A DNA stretch of 64,000 nt from Rhizomys pruinosus (taxonomy: Eukaryota > Chordata > Mammalia > Rodentia > Spalacidae). A model generated the notes under the pieces. The model did no database searches, had not been told where the DNA came from, and saw only the letters and a list, made by a program, of their open reading frames with translations. How positions within the stretch are numbered: the first letter of the stretch is position 1; every line of letters starts with the position of its first letter. Both the position numbers and the translations under genes were made by a program. Positions 23,066-34,984 of this stretch are shown in pieces. Where the stretch lies: positions 1,102,469-1,166,468 of the forward strand of contig VZQC01009601.1 of NCBI GenBank assembly GCA_009823505.1, in the 5' to 3' direction.

Positions 23066-23172
23066 GTGAGGAAAGGAAGGAAGGAAAGAAGGCAGGAAGG
23101 AAGGGAAAGGAGAAGGAAGGAAGGAAGGAAGGAAGGAAGGAAGGAAGGAAGGAAGGAAGGAAAGAAGGAAGT
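23066..23172 (+). repeat. (GGAA)n microsatellite
   Basis: Tetranucleotide GGAA repeats, impure on the left and pure from about 23115. Explains the Lys/Glu- and Phe/Ser-rich frames on the two strands. Confidence 0.97.
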
Positions 23173-23600
23173 AGACAAATGTGTTAACTACTTTTGTGTC
23201 ACTGTCCAAAATATCCGACAGAAACAGCTCAAGGGAGAGGAGACCTGTATGACTCACGGTCTCAGAGGGTCAGCCCACCATGCTGTAGAGGGCATGGCAG
23301 ACTGTCAGTTCACATCATGGTGGGCTGGGAAGCGGGGGCAGAGAGAAGAGGCAGCAGGAGTGGAATGTCCCCACGTCCTCCAGCTCGGCCCTAGCCTGTG
23401 TTTCTAGAACTTCCAGTATAGAGTCACCAGACAGAGACCAGAGTTCCAAACATGGCCTGTGACAGTTCATAGTGCAGTTCACAGTCCACGAGGAAGCTCC
23501 TGACGAGGATAGAAGGCGGGTAGTTTTTCTTAAAGGGAAAAGCTCTTTCAGCATCACGTTCTGCTCTTGAATTCCTGCCTGCCAGACGAACATTTCAATT
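23173..23600. other. unique-looking or old LTR-derived spacer
   Basis: Part (23225-23350) may be an old MaLR fragment, not secure. No gene seen. Confidence 0.35.
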
Positions 23601-23614
23601 TCAATGGCTAATTA

Positions 23615-23845
23615 AAAATTATTTTATTTTTTTAAATGTTATGTGTATGAATGCTTTGCCTATATGTATGTATGTAAGTGCATCCCTGTTGTCCAGTGCC
23701 CATGGAGGTCAGAAGCAGGTGTTGGATTCCCTGGAACTAGAATTACAGATGGTTGTCAGCCACTATGTGGGTGCTGGGAATTGAACTTGGGTCCTCTGCA
23801 AGAGCAACTAGTACTCTTAACCACTGAGCCATCTCTCCAGCCCCA
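23615..23845 (-). mobile_element. B2 SINE
   Basis: 'gtgcccatggaggtcagaag', 'gtgggtgctgggaattgaac', head 'ctgagccatctctccagccc'. A corrupted copy of this element lies at 37520-37790. Confidence 0.94.
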
Positions 23846-23850
<5 letters not shown>

Positions 23851-23890
<40 letters not shown>

Positions 23891-23891
23891 C
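23851..23891. repeat. (TA)n microsatellite
   Basis: About 20 TA dinucleotides with one phase slip. Confidence 0.97.
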
Positions 23892-23900
23892 CCTATCATT

Positions 23901-24063
23901 ATTTTTTTTTTTTTTTTTTTGTCATTTTTTTTTTTTTTTTTTTTTTTTTTTGCCCCAGCTGTCCTGAAAACTCACTGTGTAGACCAGACTGGCCTGAAAC
24001 TCCACAGAGATCACCTGTCTATGCCCCTGGTGTGGGATTAAAGGGAGTGGGCCACCAGGCATG
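23901..24063 (-). mobile_element. B1 SINE with long poly-T tail
   Basis: Long T runs at 23901-23952, then 'gccccagctgtcctgaaaac', 'gtagaccagactggcctgaa' and 'gccaccaggcatggct'. More substituted than its neighbour. Confidence 0.85.
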
Positions 24064-24111
24064 GCTACAATAGGTAAATTTAAAATATGGATACTACCTA
24101 TAAGAGCCGGA

Positions 24112-24265
24112 AATTTTTTTTGTCTTTTTGAGACAGGGTCTACCTGAAGCCCCAGTTGTCCTGGAACTCGCTCTGTAGACCAGGCTGGCCTTGAACTCAC
24201 AAAGATCTGCCTGCCTCTGCCTCCTGAGTGCTAGGATTAAAGGTGTGCACCACCTCGCCTGGCTA
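24112..24265 (-). mobile_element. B1 SINE
   Basis: 'tctttttgagacagggtcta', 'gaccaggctggccttgaact', ending 'ctcgcctggct'. Flanked by related gag(c/a)nggaaatttt strings. A corrupted copy lies at about 38330-38510. Confidence 0.92.
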
Positions 24266-24608
24266 GAGCAGGAAATTTTATGTGTACAGTAGGTACTCAT
24301 GTCACAATATTGAGTCTGGGGTCAGGTGTCTCAGCACTAAGTTGGCACTGTGGGGTGGGACAGCAATCACAGTATAAAGTGTGCGAGTTGTATGTTTGGA
24401 ATGAAAGTGGCAATGAAGTTGTGCACAACAAAGGCCACCACTGCCAGAAACATCTCAGATTCGTTGCAGGTATACTTGGAATTAATTTTAGTGGTTGTGC
24501 ATTCATAAGCCATAACTGTTGTCAAAATTTTCAAGGCCTCCACATTTAGTTACATGACCCATATGATGTCGAAACCCAAAGTTTAAGAAGCTGGGGTTTC
24601 AGCAAAGA
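24266..24608. other. unique-looking or old DNA-repeat sequence
   Basis: No gene. It reappears almost unchanged at 38508-38836, part of the duplicated block. The phrase 'catatgatgtcgaaacccaa' near the end hints at an ancient DNA-transposon repeat; not assigned. Confidence 0.4.
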
Positions 24609-24609
24609 C

Positions 24610-24850
24610 TTGGGGAGGTGGGTAAGAAACCCCCAATCCCACCGGAGGAAGTATTGGCAAGTGATGGCTTCTGGGAGGGGGAGAGTCAGTCCTGTTTAAG
24701 GGCCAGTCTCTTGGTAGGTTAAACAGGTAGGTTGAATTACATATAGATTAGGGTACATGAAATTGGATGGGGAGATAGAGGGGTACCAATAAGGCAGGTT
24801 TCCAAATATAATCAAAATATATGGGATTTATAAATAAAAATTATTTTAAA
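24610..24850 (+). mobile_element. L1 3'-end fragment
   Basis: 'gggggagagtcagtcctgtt', 'gtacatgaaattggatgggg' and an A-rich end near 24830-24850 fit a rodent L1 3' UTR. A corrupted copy lies at about 38990-39255. Confidence 0.5.
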
Positions 24851-25061
24851 AATGAAGCTGGGTTTAACATCTCTAGTCAAGGAAGAGAAGAGACATGTAT
24901 CTAAAATCTCATTAAGATATAGCTTAGCTAGACAAAGCATTACTAAAGAAGTGTTTTTTTTTTCTTTATTTTGGTGCCTAGAATTAGAAATTGAACTACA
25001 GAGAAGAAAAAGGGCTGGAGGACGTTTGCAAAACCAGGAATAGGAAAACCCAAGATAGACA

Positions 25062-25387
25062 CTGTGTGTCTTGCAGTTTGGGTTTGGGCCTGCCTTGTTC
25101 TTAAGGGTGGTTAGAGACAGGGTCATCAGATTATATCAACAAATAGCCATTCTTGACATCTATGGTGTGTGTGACAGCAATAGGCCAAAGAAGTACTTGA
25201 GAGAATAAACTTGAGAAAATAATTTTGGGTAGGAACTAATTTTCTCTCAAATGTGATTGATTTCATTTTGTTGGACTAGTATGTGTTCTCTTTTCTACAA
25301 TGTGCTCTTTTTGCAAATACAGTGCCTTTATTTTTTTACTCTGTAAATGATTTGGCATTATTCCGGAATCTGTTTTTTTAATGATGT
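25062..25387 (+). repeat. duplicated block, left segment, copy 1 (clean)
   Basis: This segment is repeated without visible change at 35798-36122 and, partly degraded, at 39504-39867. It stops at the N at 25388. In the two other copies the sequence continues instead into 'gatttcctgtgaaaaaccgt'. Confidence 0.95.
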
Positions 25388-25388
25388 N

Positions 25389-25468
<80 letters not shown>
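25388..25468. other. assembly join: N followed by A75
   Basis: A single N at 25388, then five T and 75 consecutive A (25394-25468). The corresponding place in the clean copies (36122-36185, 39867-39928) has ordinary sequence with only short A runs, so the homopolymer is not part of the locus. Confidence 0.85.
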
Positions 25469-25469
<1 letters not shown>

Positions 25470-26060
25470 GGCATTGTTGTATGTGTCAGGAGATGATTAA
25501 TGCTGTGGATATTATCTTCTTCAAGACCAAATTTTATATTCGCTGCGAGTCAGGTGTTCCTTTCCTAAGCAGTAGGCGGCCAGCGTGCGACTGCTGTGGA
25601 AAGAAAAGCATCTAAGGGAGCTGAGATGTCGAAGGAATTTCAGACCATGGACAAAAGAGCTTTGTAGATCAAATCAACCCCTTTGAGTCACCTTCAGAAG
25701 GGAAATAGAAAGCTTCTGTTAGACCCCAGGGAATCAGGAATTCTGCTTATCTGGCTTTCTGAGTCAGACATTGCTACTTAAGGCTGTTGTTGAAATGTGT
25801 GTCTGAAATGTAGAGAAATTCCCCTAGGAATTTTACTATTAGAAATGGCAAAGGGACAAATTTCTGTCGTGGCATCTGTCCCACAAGTACTAAAAGGCTT
25901 GCTTTGTTGCAAAAACTTTTGAAATTAGAGACTTCTGTTTCTCTCTGTGCATATCCATTCTACCATGTACCGGAGCTAGGGCATTTTCCAACAGGCACTA
26001 GTCTTTGGTCTTAAAGGAATCATTCTGCCCACACCTACCAACCACCCCCCCCCCCTTTAC
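25469..26060 (+). repeat. duplicated block, copy 1 continuation (clean part)
   Basis: Matches 36180-36770 and 39920-40510 almost base for base from 'gagatgattaatgctgtgga' onward, then begins to diverge abruptly around 26000-26060 (C-run insertion). Confidence 0.93.
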
Positions 26061-27640
26061 TTTCAAAGGCCCTTGGTTTCGGTAGCGATCATTAGCCGGC
26101 CAGACTTAGTTAGTTTAACTATGTGCTCAAGCACTGTTTAGATCAAAGTGCCCCGCGTACTCGCCCTCTGCGGACCAGCGACTGCGCGAGCCAACGCGCA
26201 CCACCGCACGGGCCGCCAATTGCCAGCCACACCGAAATGCCGCTCACACGTACCAACATTTTACTGAGTCCTAAGACCCACACCCCCGCACAACACAAGA
26301 GAGCCCCAACAACAACCCAAACCAGAGACCTGAGTCTCCTATGTAAGCCACTTTCTTCGGAGTGGCGTGCCTTATCACACAATCTTCCACTACTATCCTC
26401 GATTCCGCTAATAATTTCGTCTTATGCCTCTCTTTTTGTTTGCGTTTTTTTAGTTTGGTTTTGTCTTTTTATTCTTTTATTTTCCAGAGACAACCGCACA
26501 CCACCCTCCGCACTTCCGTTTTCGTCCTTTGCGCCTTCCACTCTCCCATCTACACAGCAAGCACGAGTTGGTAGGGTGTCAATAGCGCCGTCCCCCTCAT
26601 CAAAAGTAGAGCTCCCGCTAGTCGCAACATATTTCCTCTGTGATACGAGTCCTTTAATGGGTGTGCGATGAGTTGTCCTCAGCTTTTGGAGTTTCGGGTG
26701 GGGTGGGATCCCATTTGAGAACCGACGCTATGCCCTGTTCCTACTCGCTCACGCCCTGATGTTAGTAATGTCACAGTCATACATTAATTTAATCCGATTT
26801 TGTTTGAGCTCTGGTCTTGTTATCATGTTTTTGGGTGGGTTGTCTGCGGTGTGTTTGTATATTTGGGGGAGAGACACCGGATCATATAACGTCACAACTT
26901 TGCACCACCGACGAGCACGAAAAAAAAATCCGCGGCCACAAAACAAAGATAAAAAGAGACAGTAAAAGGTGCAAAGGGAGAGAGAAGAACCACCACATCA
27001 CCTGAGGGAGCTCAGACTCGCACATACGGGGGAACAGATGTTTTGCCACTCCATGTATTTAGGTGCAGCAGCTCAGCTCGATATATCGTCTCTCAGCTTT
27101 TTGTTTTTATTTTAAAAAAGACCCGACCGCCTCTTCACGTTGCGAAAGTCCTACCAATTGCTTTTGCTTGTCTTCGAAGGGCTCTCGTCTATTTGACACT
27201 TATGGCGAGGCCCGTAGGAGAGGTAAAGTGAATGTCCGATCTCCGAGGATGAAACAGAAACACTATGCGCATAAGTACGCAATGCGAAAGCTCTGCCTGA
27301 GACGCCACGGCGACTCCGGGCATACATCATCCAATACCTCCCACTATAGTCAGCTCCACGCTAGAGTCGAGGAGCGTACTGCATTGTGCATCAGACCGAG
27401 GAAGTAGAACCTTGTAGGCGCAACCCCTCCCAGATACATGCGCACCCTCACTCGCCTGTTTGCCTAGAGAGAGTGACGAGAAGCGCAGATGGTAGCCGTG
27501 GAGAGAGTGCAGCGGGTTGGGGAGGGAGAAGGGCTAAACAGAAGGAGACGGCCTCCCGAGACATTGTACCCCTGGCACCCTTCTCTCAAAGCGTGTGAAT
27601 TGCTGCCCGTCCACGACCCACCCACCAAACACCCAACTAA
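26061..27640. other. anomalous random-like sequence, probable base-calling noise
   Basis: It sits where clean copy 3 has about 570 bp (40530-41105), but here it is about 1.5 kb. Only scattered short words match (ttactgagtc, gtcaagcac-like). CpG is not depleted, unlike everything around it. There are no repeats, although SINEs occur every few hundred bases elsewhere. Open frames of up to 182 codons (26123-26671) occur by chance. It rejoins the clean copy at 'cccagatgcaaagccacagg'. Confidence 0.7.
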
Positions 27641-27884
27641 CCCCAGATGCAAAGCCACAGGACATCCAGGCTCATCATCCTTCCTCGTGTGAGAAGGAGG
27701 CCTGGGCTGCAGCGGGGCAGAGGGGTACAACAGTCGCAGTGCGCAGAGAAAAAATGCGCACCACATCGTACAATATACTCTGTACTTTGTTTGTATTTTT
27801 CTTTGAGGGATTCGTCGATGTTGGTGCACACAGATGGTTTTATCTGCTGTATGATGAGCTTATTAGAATTGACTTCACGCCTGT

Positions 27885-28282
27885 GAAGATTTTTTTTTTT
27901 TTAATCATTCGTCTCTTGTGTAGGTTTGTGTGGGTTAGGACACAGTGTCCTGGAGGCTAGAAGAGGTGTTGGGTAGCTGAGCTGGAATAAAAATTTACCC
28001 CCAAAAAGTTTTTTTTTCTTGCGAACCGCAGATACAGACGCTGGGGACCTGACTAGGATCCGCCGAGATACCGTATGCACTCTTTTTTTTTTTTTTTTTT
28101 TTTTGTTTTTTTTTTCTTTTTTTTTTTTGTATTTTCGTCCCCGTTAGCCAAGTGTCCTGGAACTATTTATGTAGAACAGGCTGGTCTAGAACTCATAAAG
28201 ATCCCACCTGACTCTGACTCCTAGTGCCCGGATTAAAGGTGCACCACCACGCCCGGCTCGTATGCACTCTTAGCCAGCCAGT
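27885..28282 (-). mobile_element. B2/B3-type SINE split by a B1 (degraded copy)
   Basis: Counterpart of 41345-41757. The inserted minus-strand B1 (28085-28257) still shows 'actcctagtgcccggattaa' and 'ccaccacgcccggct'. Confidence 0.7.
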
Positions 28283-28754
28283 GCCTACATCTCTCTAGTA
28301 CCTTTTATGCCATTTAGTTAGTACCTAATTGAGCACCTAGATGATCCAGACAGGAGTTGTTCAAAGGTGTCAAAACTTAAGGACAAAAAAGACCAATGTT
28401 TCTGCTACCCAGGTCTTAGTGTTTCATTCCTTTCCGGGCCATTCGAGTTGAGTCTAGCAATTCACTACCATGGTCCTGTGGACGTTGGTAACAACATAAG
28501 CCACATGAATGGAATCTTGCTAGGAAGCCTGCACGGGGCTAAGAGCTATTCTTACACTTACAAACTTGCTTTCAAACGCGTCACGCCACCTGTCTGTGCT
28601 TCCTAAGTTCTGATTTCTCTTCAGCCCTAGCAAATCCTGCACTTGAAGTTGTGGCTAGCTAACGGGCCGGAGCAGGGCTTCCCTTACCCAGTGCATGTGG
28701 CTCTCTGCTAGCGAGGCTGTTTCTGTCAAGACTTTATTGACCATTTTAATCTTA

Positions 28755-28945
28755 ATTTTTTAAATTTTAGTATGTGTTTGACCTGCAGTATGTAAGTGTA
28801 CTGCATGTTCTCAGTGGCCAAGGAGGTTGGAAGAGGGCATCGGATCCCCTGAAATGGTATTAAGTAACAGTGTGATGGTGCCAGGTGGGTGCTGGGAATC
28901 CGACCTGGGTCCTTTGCAAGAAGGGTCAGCCGGTGCTCTTTTAAA
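28755..28945 (-). mobile_element. B2 SINE (degraded copy)
   Basis: Counterpart of 42208-42380. 'gaagagggcatcggatcccc' is intact, with several indels elsewhere. Confidence 0.8.
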
Positions 28946-29335
28946 TCTATTTTTAACATTATATTTTTCTACAAGATACAGTACACATCAAATCTCGATC
29001 TGTGGCCCCTCTCTGCCTCCCACCCCCACAGAGCTCCTGCTTTGCCAAACATGTTTTTCATCTTTTTCTCTGTCTTTCTCAACAAAATTCTCGAGTAGAA
29101 AGTTGACAGTAAGTTTTTCGAGCAGAAGTTCACCATTTCCGTCATTTCTTTGATGCAGTGTTTTCTGTTGTTGTTTTCTTTCCAAAAGAATCACTCCACA
29201 ACTACTTGGTACAAAAGATCAGGGAGCCCTGCCACAAGACATACTTAAACTAGTTTACTGGCGTAGCATCCACAGATGCGGGTTACCATTCGTCGTTTGT
29301 TTTTTCTGGGACGTTTGAGCTACTCTTCCTTCCCC
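28946..29335 (-). mobile_element. L1 3'-end fragment (degraded copy)
   Basis: Counterpart of 42381-42760, with extra single-base insertions (for example near 29100 and 29180). Confidence 0.8.
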
Positions 29336-29536
29336 TTAAAAGTTCTTCTGAGCTGCTGACCATCGTATTTACGACTTTCCCCACAGGCTTTCATTCTGCT
29401 TATTAATATGCAAATTTCAAATAATAATTCATGGCTGGTTATATTTGTAGCAATTACCCTTCTATCTTTGTCCAAGATTTTTATGTGTGTCTGTGGAAGT
29501 TAAACAAATGTACTGGAGTTAAAATGTGATAAATGG

Positions 29537-29760
29537 GGGCTGGAGAGAGGCTCAGCCATTCAGAGCACCTTGCAGAGATCCCAGGTTGCATCCTGGCACC
29601 CCCATGCAGCTTCTTAACTGTCACAAATACCCTTTAAACCATCCAGTTCTGGGCTCGCATCACGTCCACCGAGCCACTATCTTCTGTTCTCTCTGGGCAT
29701 TGCATGACATGGAGCACTTAAATACATGCAGGCAAACCTTCACACACATAAATAAAAAAA
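29537..29760 (+). mobile_element. B2 SINE (degraded copy)
   Basis: Counterpart of 42967-43180. It has lost several bases in the head and body relative to the clean copy. Confidence 0.82.
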
Positions 29761-30429
29761 ATTTAGAAATTAAATGTACCTTACTTGATTAATGATTCTT
29801 ATATCTTCTTGGTGAATTAACAAGTTACTCTCTTTCTCTGTCTCAACTTATAATTCTGAACTGTTCCAAGTTCAGAAAGATCTGAGTACATTTCTGACAT
29901 TTTCTTGTAACTTTCAGTCTTTTGCTTTTCACATTTTAGATCGACCCATCACGCTCTCTTTTTTACATGAATACGTAATGCTGTGGACTTTGACTTTTGT
30001 GTATGAAGTGAGAAGTCTCTTTCCTCGTGAGCTCGAGACAGATTGTTAGAAAACATTTCACCGTTCCCCTATGGGGTGGTACTACACCTGAGTGTGGGTA
30101 TGCATGTATCTGAAATAGTATTACAAGCAAGCAGGAAATATTTATAGTTTTTGACTTTTAGTCACATAGCTCAAAACTTAAAAAAGAGCGTGGCACTCAC
30201 TACACATTTAAACTTCAGATCAACACGTGTCAGTCAACCCGACCGTGACCTCGCAGCTACACTGATAGAGACTGCAGACCAAGCATGACAGCAATAAAAG
30301 AACGAGATAGTAAAGCTATCGCTTACATATCGCACCGAAGATTGTGTGCATAGCTCGTTAAAACACTGTTCCACCCAGTTGAATGTGTTCCATGGCATGA
30401 CCTTTCAATGTTACATTGTTGATCCAATG

Positions 30430-32370
30430 CTTTTCAAATTAATGAAAAAGCTGCTGTCAGGCCAGTGAGGGTTAAAAAAGCTGGCAAAACAAAAGACCCA
30501 AATAGCCAAAACAACCCTGTGTGAAAAGAGCAACACGGGGGTTGGATCTCTATACCAGACTTTTTACTACAGGGCTATAGTCGTTTATAAAAACAGCTTG
30601 GTATAGTCATAAAAAACAGACTGGTACTGGCACAGAAAAAGACCTGTTGGGCCCCAATGGACCCAAACTGAATATCCAAATATGAGCACATACCATCTCA
30701 GCCATCTTATATTTGACAAGTGTGCCAAAGAAGCCAACATGGAGAAAAGACAGCATCTTCAGGCAACGTGATGTTGGCAAAACTGGATCAACCACGGGCT
30801 GGAGAGATGGGCCTAGCGGTTGGGAGCGCGGATCCGCTTCTTGCAGAGGACCCGGGTTCGATCCCCGGCCACCACACATGACGTGGCCGAGAGCCGTCTG
30901 AAACTAAAACTCCAATTCCAGGAGAACTCCCGTTCCAGGGGAGCGAATCCGAGACACTCTTCTGGCCTCAGCGGATCATGCACGACAAGGGTGCAAAGAC
31001 CTGCATGCAGACCAGTACATGATAACATACCGAATAAAAAACAAAAAAACACTGGTCACCATTTGTAGAAGGAATGAAATTAACCCCCTACCTCTCGCCC
31101 TGTCCAAAAGCAACTCCAGATGGATCAACGATCTCAATGTGAACCCCCAAACTCTGAAGGTGCTACAAGAAAAAGTTGGCAGCAAAATACAAGACATCAG
31201 GCGTTGTAGGAAAAGATTCTAACAGAGAGCAGCTGCACAAGATTAAGGTCGACAATGGAAAAATGGGACCTCATCAAACTCAAAAGCCTGTCTGTACATC
31301 AACAAAGAAACAAACAAGGAAGTGCAGAGCAAATCCCACAGTGGGAGGAGCCTCCTGCAGATAATGTGACAAAGCATTGATTTCCAGACTATATAAACTA
31401 CTCAAAAAAACAAAGAAAAAGAAAAAATGACCCACCTCAATAGATGGAGCAAAGAAACTGAACAGAGACTTACAAGTGAGAAAATTAGAATGTCTGAAAA
31501 AACCTGAAAGAATCGTTCAATCATCACTAATATTAAGGAAATGCAACTGCAAACACTGTAAGATATCATTCTTAACTCCAAGAAGACTGGTCTAGGATCA
31601 AGAAAAACAAATGATACCAAGTGCTGGAGGGTTGTGGGTGAAGGGGAACACTCATTCCTTGCCTGGTGGGAAAGTAAACTCGTACAGCCACTATGGAAAA
31701 CAGTGTGGAGAACTCTGGAAGACTTGGATGAACTTGCCACCCGACAGCCATACACCCTAGCATGTACCCTCAAGACTTACAGCCACCACAGAGTTTTAAT
31801 ACATGCACAACCATGTTTATTGCAGCCTCTTCACAATAGCAGGACTGGAACAACCTACAATGCCCCTCTACTAGCTGTGGATAGAGACAAACTGTGGTAT
31901 AGTCTACACAATGAAGAGTTCTATGCACAGTAAAGACAAGACGACATACGACGCTTTGCGGAAAATGGGCTGGAGCTAGCAGGACATCAATGGTTGGTCG
32001 AAGACCGTCCCAGAAAAACAAACTTTTTTTTTTTGAAGGTATCCTATCTTTGGATGCTAGTGCCAATTCCACAGTTGTAAGTCTTCTTGTGTAGGGCCCC
32101 CTGAGCTTTGTACCAAAGCAGTTGGGCGTAATGATTTTGGAAACAACAACAACACAACAGAAAAAACAGAAGCTGACATCAAAGACACTGATGAAACAGT
32201 GACTTCTGCTCAAAACAGTAAACAGCAACTTCCCTTGGAAAATATTGAGAAAAGAAAGACTAAGAGATGAACAGCATGTTTGGCAGAATGCATGCGCTCT
32301 GGCGGGGGTGGGGAATGGGCGGGAACACAGGTCTAGATTGTTAAAATAAATACATAACATTATGAACAAA
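30430..32370 (+). mobile_element. L1 ORF2 3' part (degraded copy) with B2 insertion
   Basis: Counterpart of 43757-45356. The long open frame of the clean copy is broken here by numerous small indels. A B2 sits at 30796-31050, absent from the clean copy. Read as a gene this would be a pseudogene, but most breaks are probably sequencing error. Confidence 0.88.
30796..31050 (+). mobile_element. B2 SINE present only in copy 1
   Basis: CpG-retaining, young B2 ('gatgggcctagcggtt', 'cccgggttcgatccccgg'), with the doubled 'aactcc' body seen also at 13360-13587. Left flank actggatcaaccac (30782-30795), right flank actggtcacca (31051-31061), consistent with one original actggatcacca target. The same place in clean copy 3 (44034-44046) is an uninterrupted empty site. 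Confidence 0.9.
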
Positions 32371-32525
32371 AAAAAAAAAGCTGGTGCTGTAGTAAGCTAC
32401 AACCCGAGTTCAGTCCCACAGGCCACCACGCCTGGTGAGAACCCCACTCACAAAACTTGCCCTCTGATCTCTGCTGTGGCATGCTCACGAGCCAATAATA
32501 ATAAATTAAAAAGAAAATAAAAATG
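32371..32525 (+). mobile_element. B3 SINE (degraded copy)
   Basis: Counterpart of 45359-45510: 'ctgatctctgctgtggcatg' and A/T-rich tail. Confidence 0.6.
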
Positions 32526-34130
32526 TTTAGATGTTGATAATTTTCAAACAAATCATGATATTTGTTTGAAATTATCTGCCAAAATCAATGATACATTTTC
32601 TAGAATGCCCATGACATTTCCCCTCCCCTTTAACCACTAATGAGGTGAATCACATATGTTATTTTTACCTTTTTGTAACTTTTGGGTATTCATAAAAGAT
32701 CTTAATCATCTCTACCCCTTCTCCATTGGCACCCTCCCCTCCCGTAGCCCCTCCGCTGGAACTCAGGCATTCTGTCATATTCTGCTGTTGAGATCAAGTT
32801 AGTGTCCCACAAGAAATCCTTCAACTCATGTTTATCACTGGGTCTTAGAGCTCTCTAGAGTCCCTCCTTTAATCTCTGTTTTCCTAAGGTTAACTTTTTG
32901 GGTTAAATCCCAATGTGGCCAGTTGCAAAACTGGTTTGAAGTAAGACATGACTGTTCTTTTTGGTAAAGAAGCATTAACCACCCCACTGGACTCATCTCC
33001 TACCAGAAATAAATAAAAACAACAAGTCTCACCTAGGTTTCTGCTACACACTGCAAGGTTTACTAGACAAATACCAGTTTAAAAGTGCCTGAAACCTACT
33101 CACACATACACCCCCCTCTAACATACGTGAAGTTCTAGCTCTCCGTTGACTTGAAGGCTCTGCCCTGTGCTTCACATGAAAGACAGCATTCCATAAGTGG
33201 TGTCAAGCAACCAGAAATTTGCCTGGACCAATAGCTGGGGTCAACATTGGTTAACCATTAGGTCACAAAGCATCATTTAGGGCTCAGGGTAAAGACTCTT
33301 GCATCCCATGTACTATAGGAATGATGAGGATCCCATAATATTCTAGCCAGTGTTTATATCCTGAAAAATATTGTTCGTACTTTTTTTATATAGACACAGG
33401 CTAGAATATTATGGGATATTCTATATCACATTCAGCAGCTAATTGAGAAGCCCTTACATGTTGACTGTTACCCTGTGGAAATTGACTGCACACATTAAAA
33501 TTTGAAATTAATGGTGACAAATATGATATCTTTCTTAACTAAATTAGAGTAAATTACAAAGAAATTAACTAATTAATGATTTAAATATTTATGGCACATT
33601 TAGGTTTGGAGGAGATGCAGCAAGAAGGAAACAGATCAAAGTTCCACAGGCCGAAAGCGAAGAGCCAAGCACCCATACTGCGCAGTGCCCAGGTGTTTTC
33701 TGACATAAGGATCAGCATTAGCAAGAGCTCTGTGAAGGCCAGGGTGTATCATGAATGCGGCTGTGTTAAAACATGATAGCAGGATAATAGCGTAGTAGTT
33801 AAATGACTCTAATGATTTTGTTATAACCTAGACAAATACAAATTTCTTACTGATGCTTAAATCGTGGATCTTCTATTTATAGACAGGTTTACTACTATTC
33901 CACTAATCAAAGACACTTCTTTTTTGTGACAGATGAGGACTATTTTGCGGAGTTCCACAACTGCGTCACGACACGGAAGCTAAATATGTCCTGAGAGATG
34001 CCCAATTATTGAATTAGTGATTTCTTCATAATTTACTAAGTGACACCATCTAAGTGGAACTTTTACCATCTGCGGCTCATGGAGCACAGCACACAGTGGG
34101 TGGAGAGATACTAATACAATCCCTAACCTC
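32526..34130. other. spacer of duplicated block, copy 1
   Basis: Counterpart of 45511-47080. No gene recognised. It contains the hairpin at 33330-33417 and a 61-codon frame at 33591-33776. Confidence 0.5.
33330..33417. repeat. 88-nt inverted repeat (hairpin), copy in block 1
   Basis: Arms atcccataatattctagcc and ggctagaatattatgggat are perfect reverse complements. The sequence is identical to 46301-46388, which is described more fully. Confidence 0.95.
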
Positions 34131-34139
34131 CACCAGTAA

Positions 34140-34740
34140 AGCTTCCTCATACACACAAAGATTGCAATGCAACACAGAGGGTTCCGAAATCTGGCTAAGT
34201 TTTAAATAAAGAGGGATATGCAGAGTGGCGTGGTCCCGCTGGGTAGGACTCCTTTATTAAAACCTCACACATCCACAGCTCCTGGGGCCATTGTGGAAGC
34301 CAGGATTCAATGGACAAACATAAGAAACAGAATCTTCGGCCATTGGGAATTGCTTATTAGCGACTTCAGAACAATGGTGACAGCAATGAAAAAGACTGTG
34401 GCAGACTCAACCGACAGAAGACCCATCAAGACAGAGAAATGGGCAGCAGGCCCCAACCCCAGCTCGAAGAAGTATTGGCCAACCAATTATTGCGTGGTGA
34501 GGGAGAGCAGATCTCTCTAAGGAGTAACTTCAGATGAGGCAGACTAGACTCCCAAGGAGCAACTCTTTTAACCAAGGACATCCTGGGTACAAATAGCTTG
34601 CCTGGATAGAACTTAATGTACATGCAGAATGCATGAAATCCAGAAATCAGCTAGGTGGGGCGTGGCGGGCCCAAGTGATTAGATCTCTTAATGGAAATTT
34701 CAACAGAAAACTCGTAAAAATAATTAAAAAACAATAAAAG
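34140..34740 (+). mobile_element. L1 3'-UTR fragment (degraded copy)
   Basis: Counterpart of 47090-47695: 'gggcagcaggccccaacccc', 'gtggtgagggagagcagatc', ending A-rich. Confidence 0.55.
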
Positions 34741-34984
34741 GTCAATCATGCAAAAAAACCTACGTTACCAACAAGGGAGTATTTGCATGAGGGTTCAGGG
34801 TCACCCTTTATCTCAACTTGTCTATGTTTCGAAATTTTAATGAGAAGTTAAAGGTATCTATGAGCTTGTCTTCCAACAGCTCGTAAAAATATACACAGCC
34901 AGTTCCGCATATGGGTGGTTTACTTTCATGTATTTTTACTTACTTTCTAATAGCTGTAGTCTGAAAATGTTAATAAATACTTAA

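Noticed and set aside
26123..26671. 182-codon open frame
   Set aside because: It lies in the random-like degraded segment with no counterpart in the clean copy.
31770..32369. 199-codon minus-strand frame
   Set aside because: Antisense to a degraded L1 3' end; frame produced by indel errors.
34426..34623. small frames within the degraded copy taken as genes
   Set aside because: They sit in L1 3' UTR-derived or error-rich sequence and are not preserved in the clean copy.
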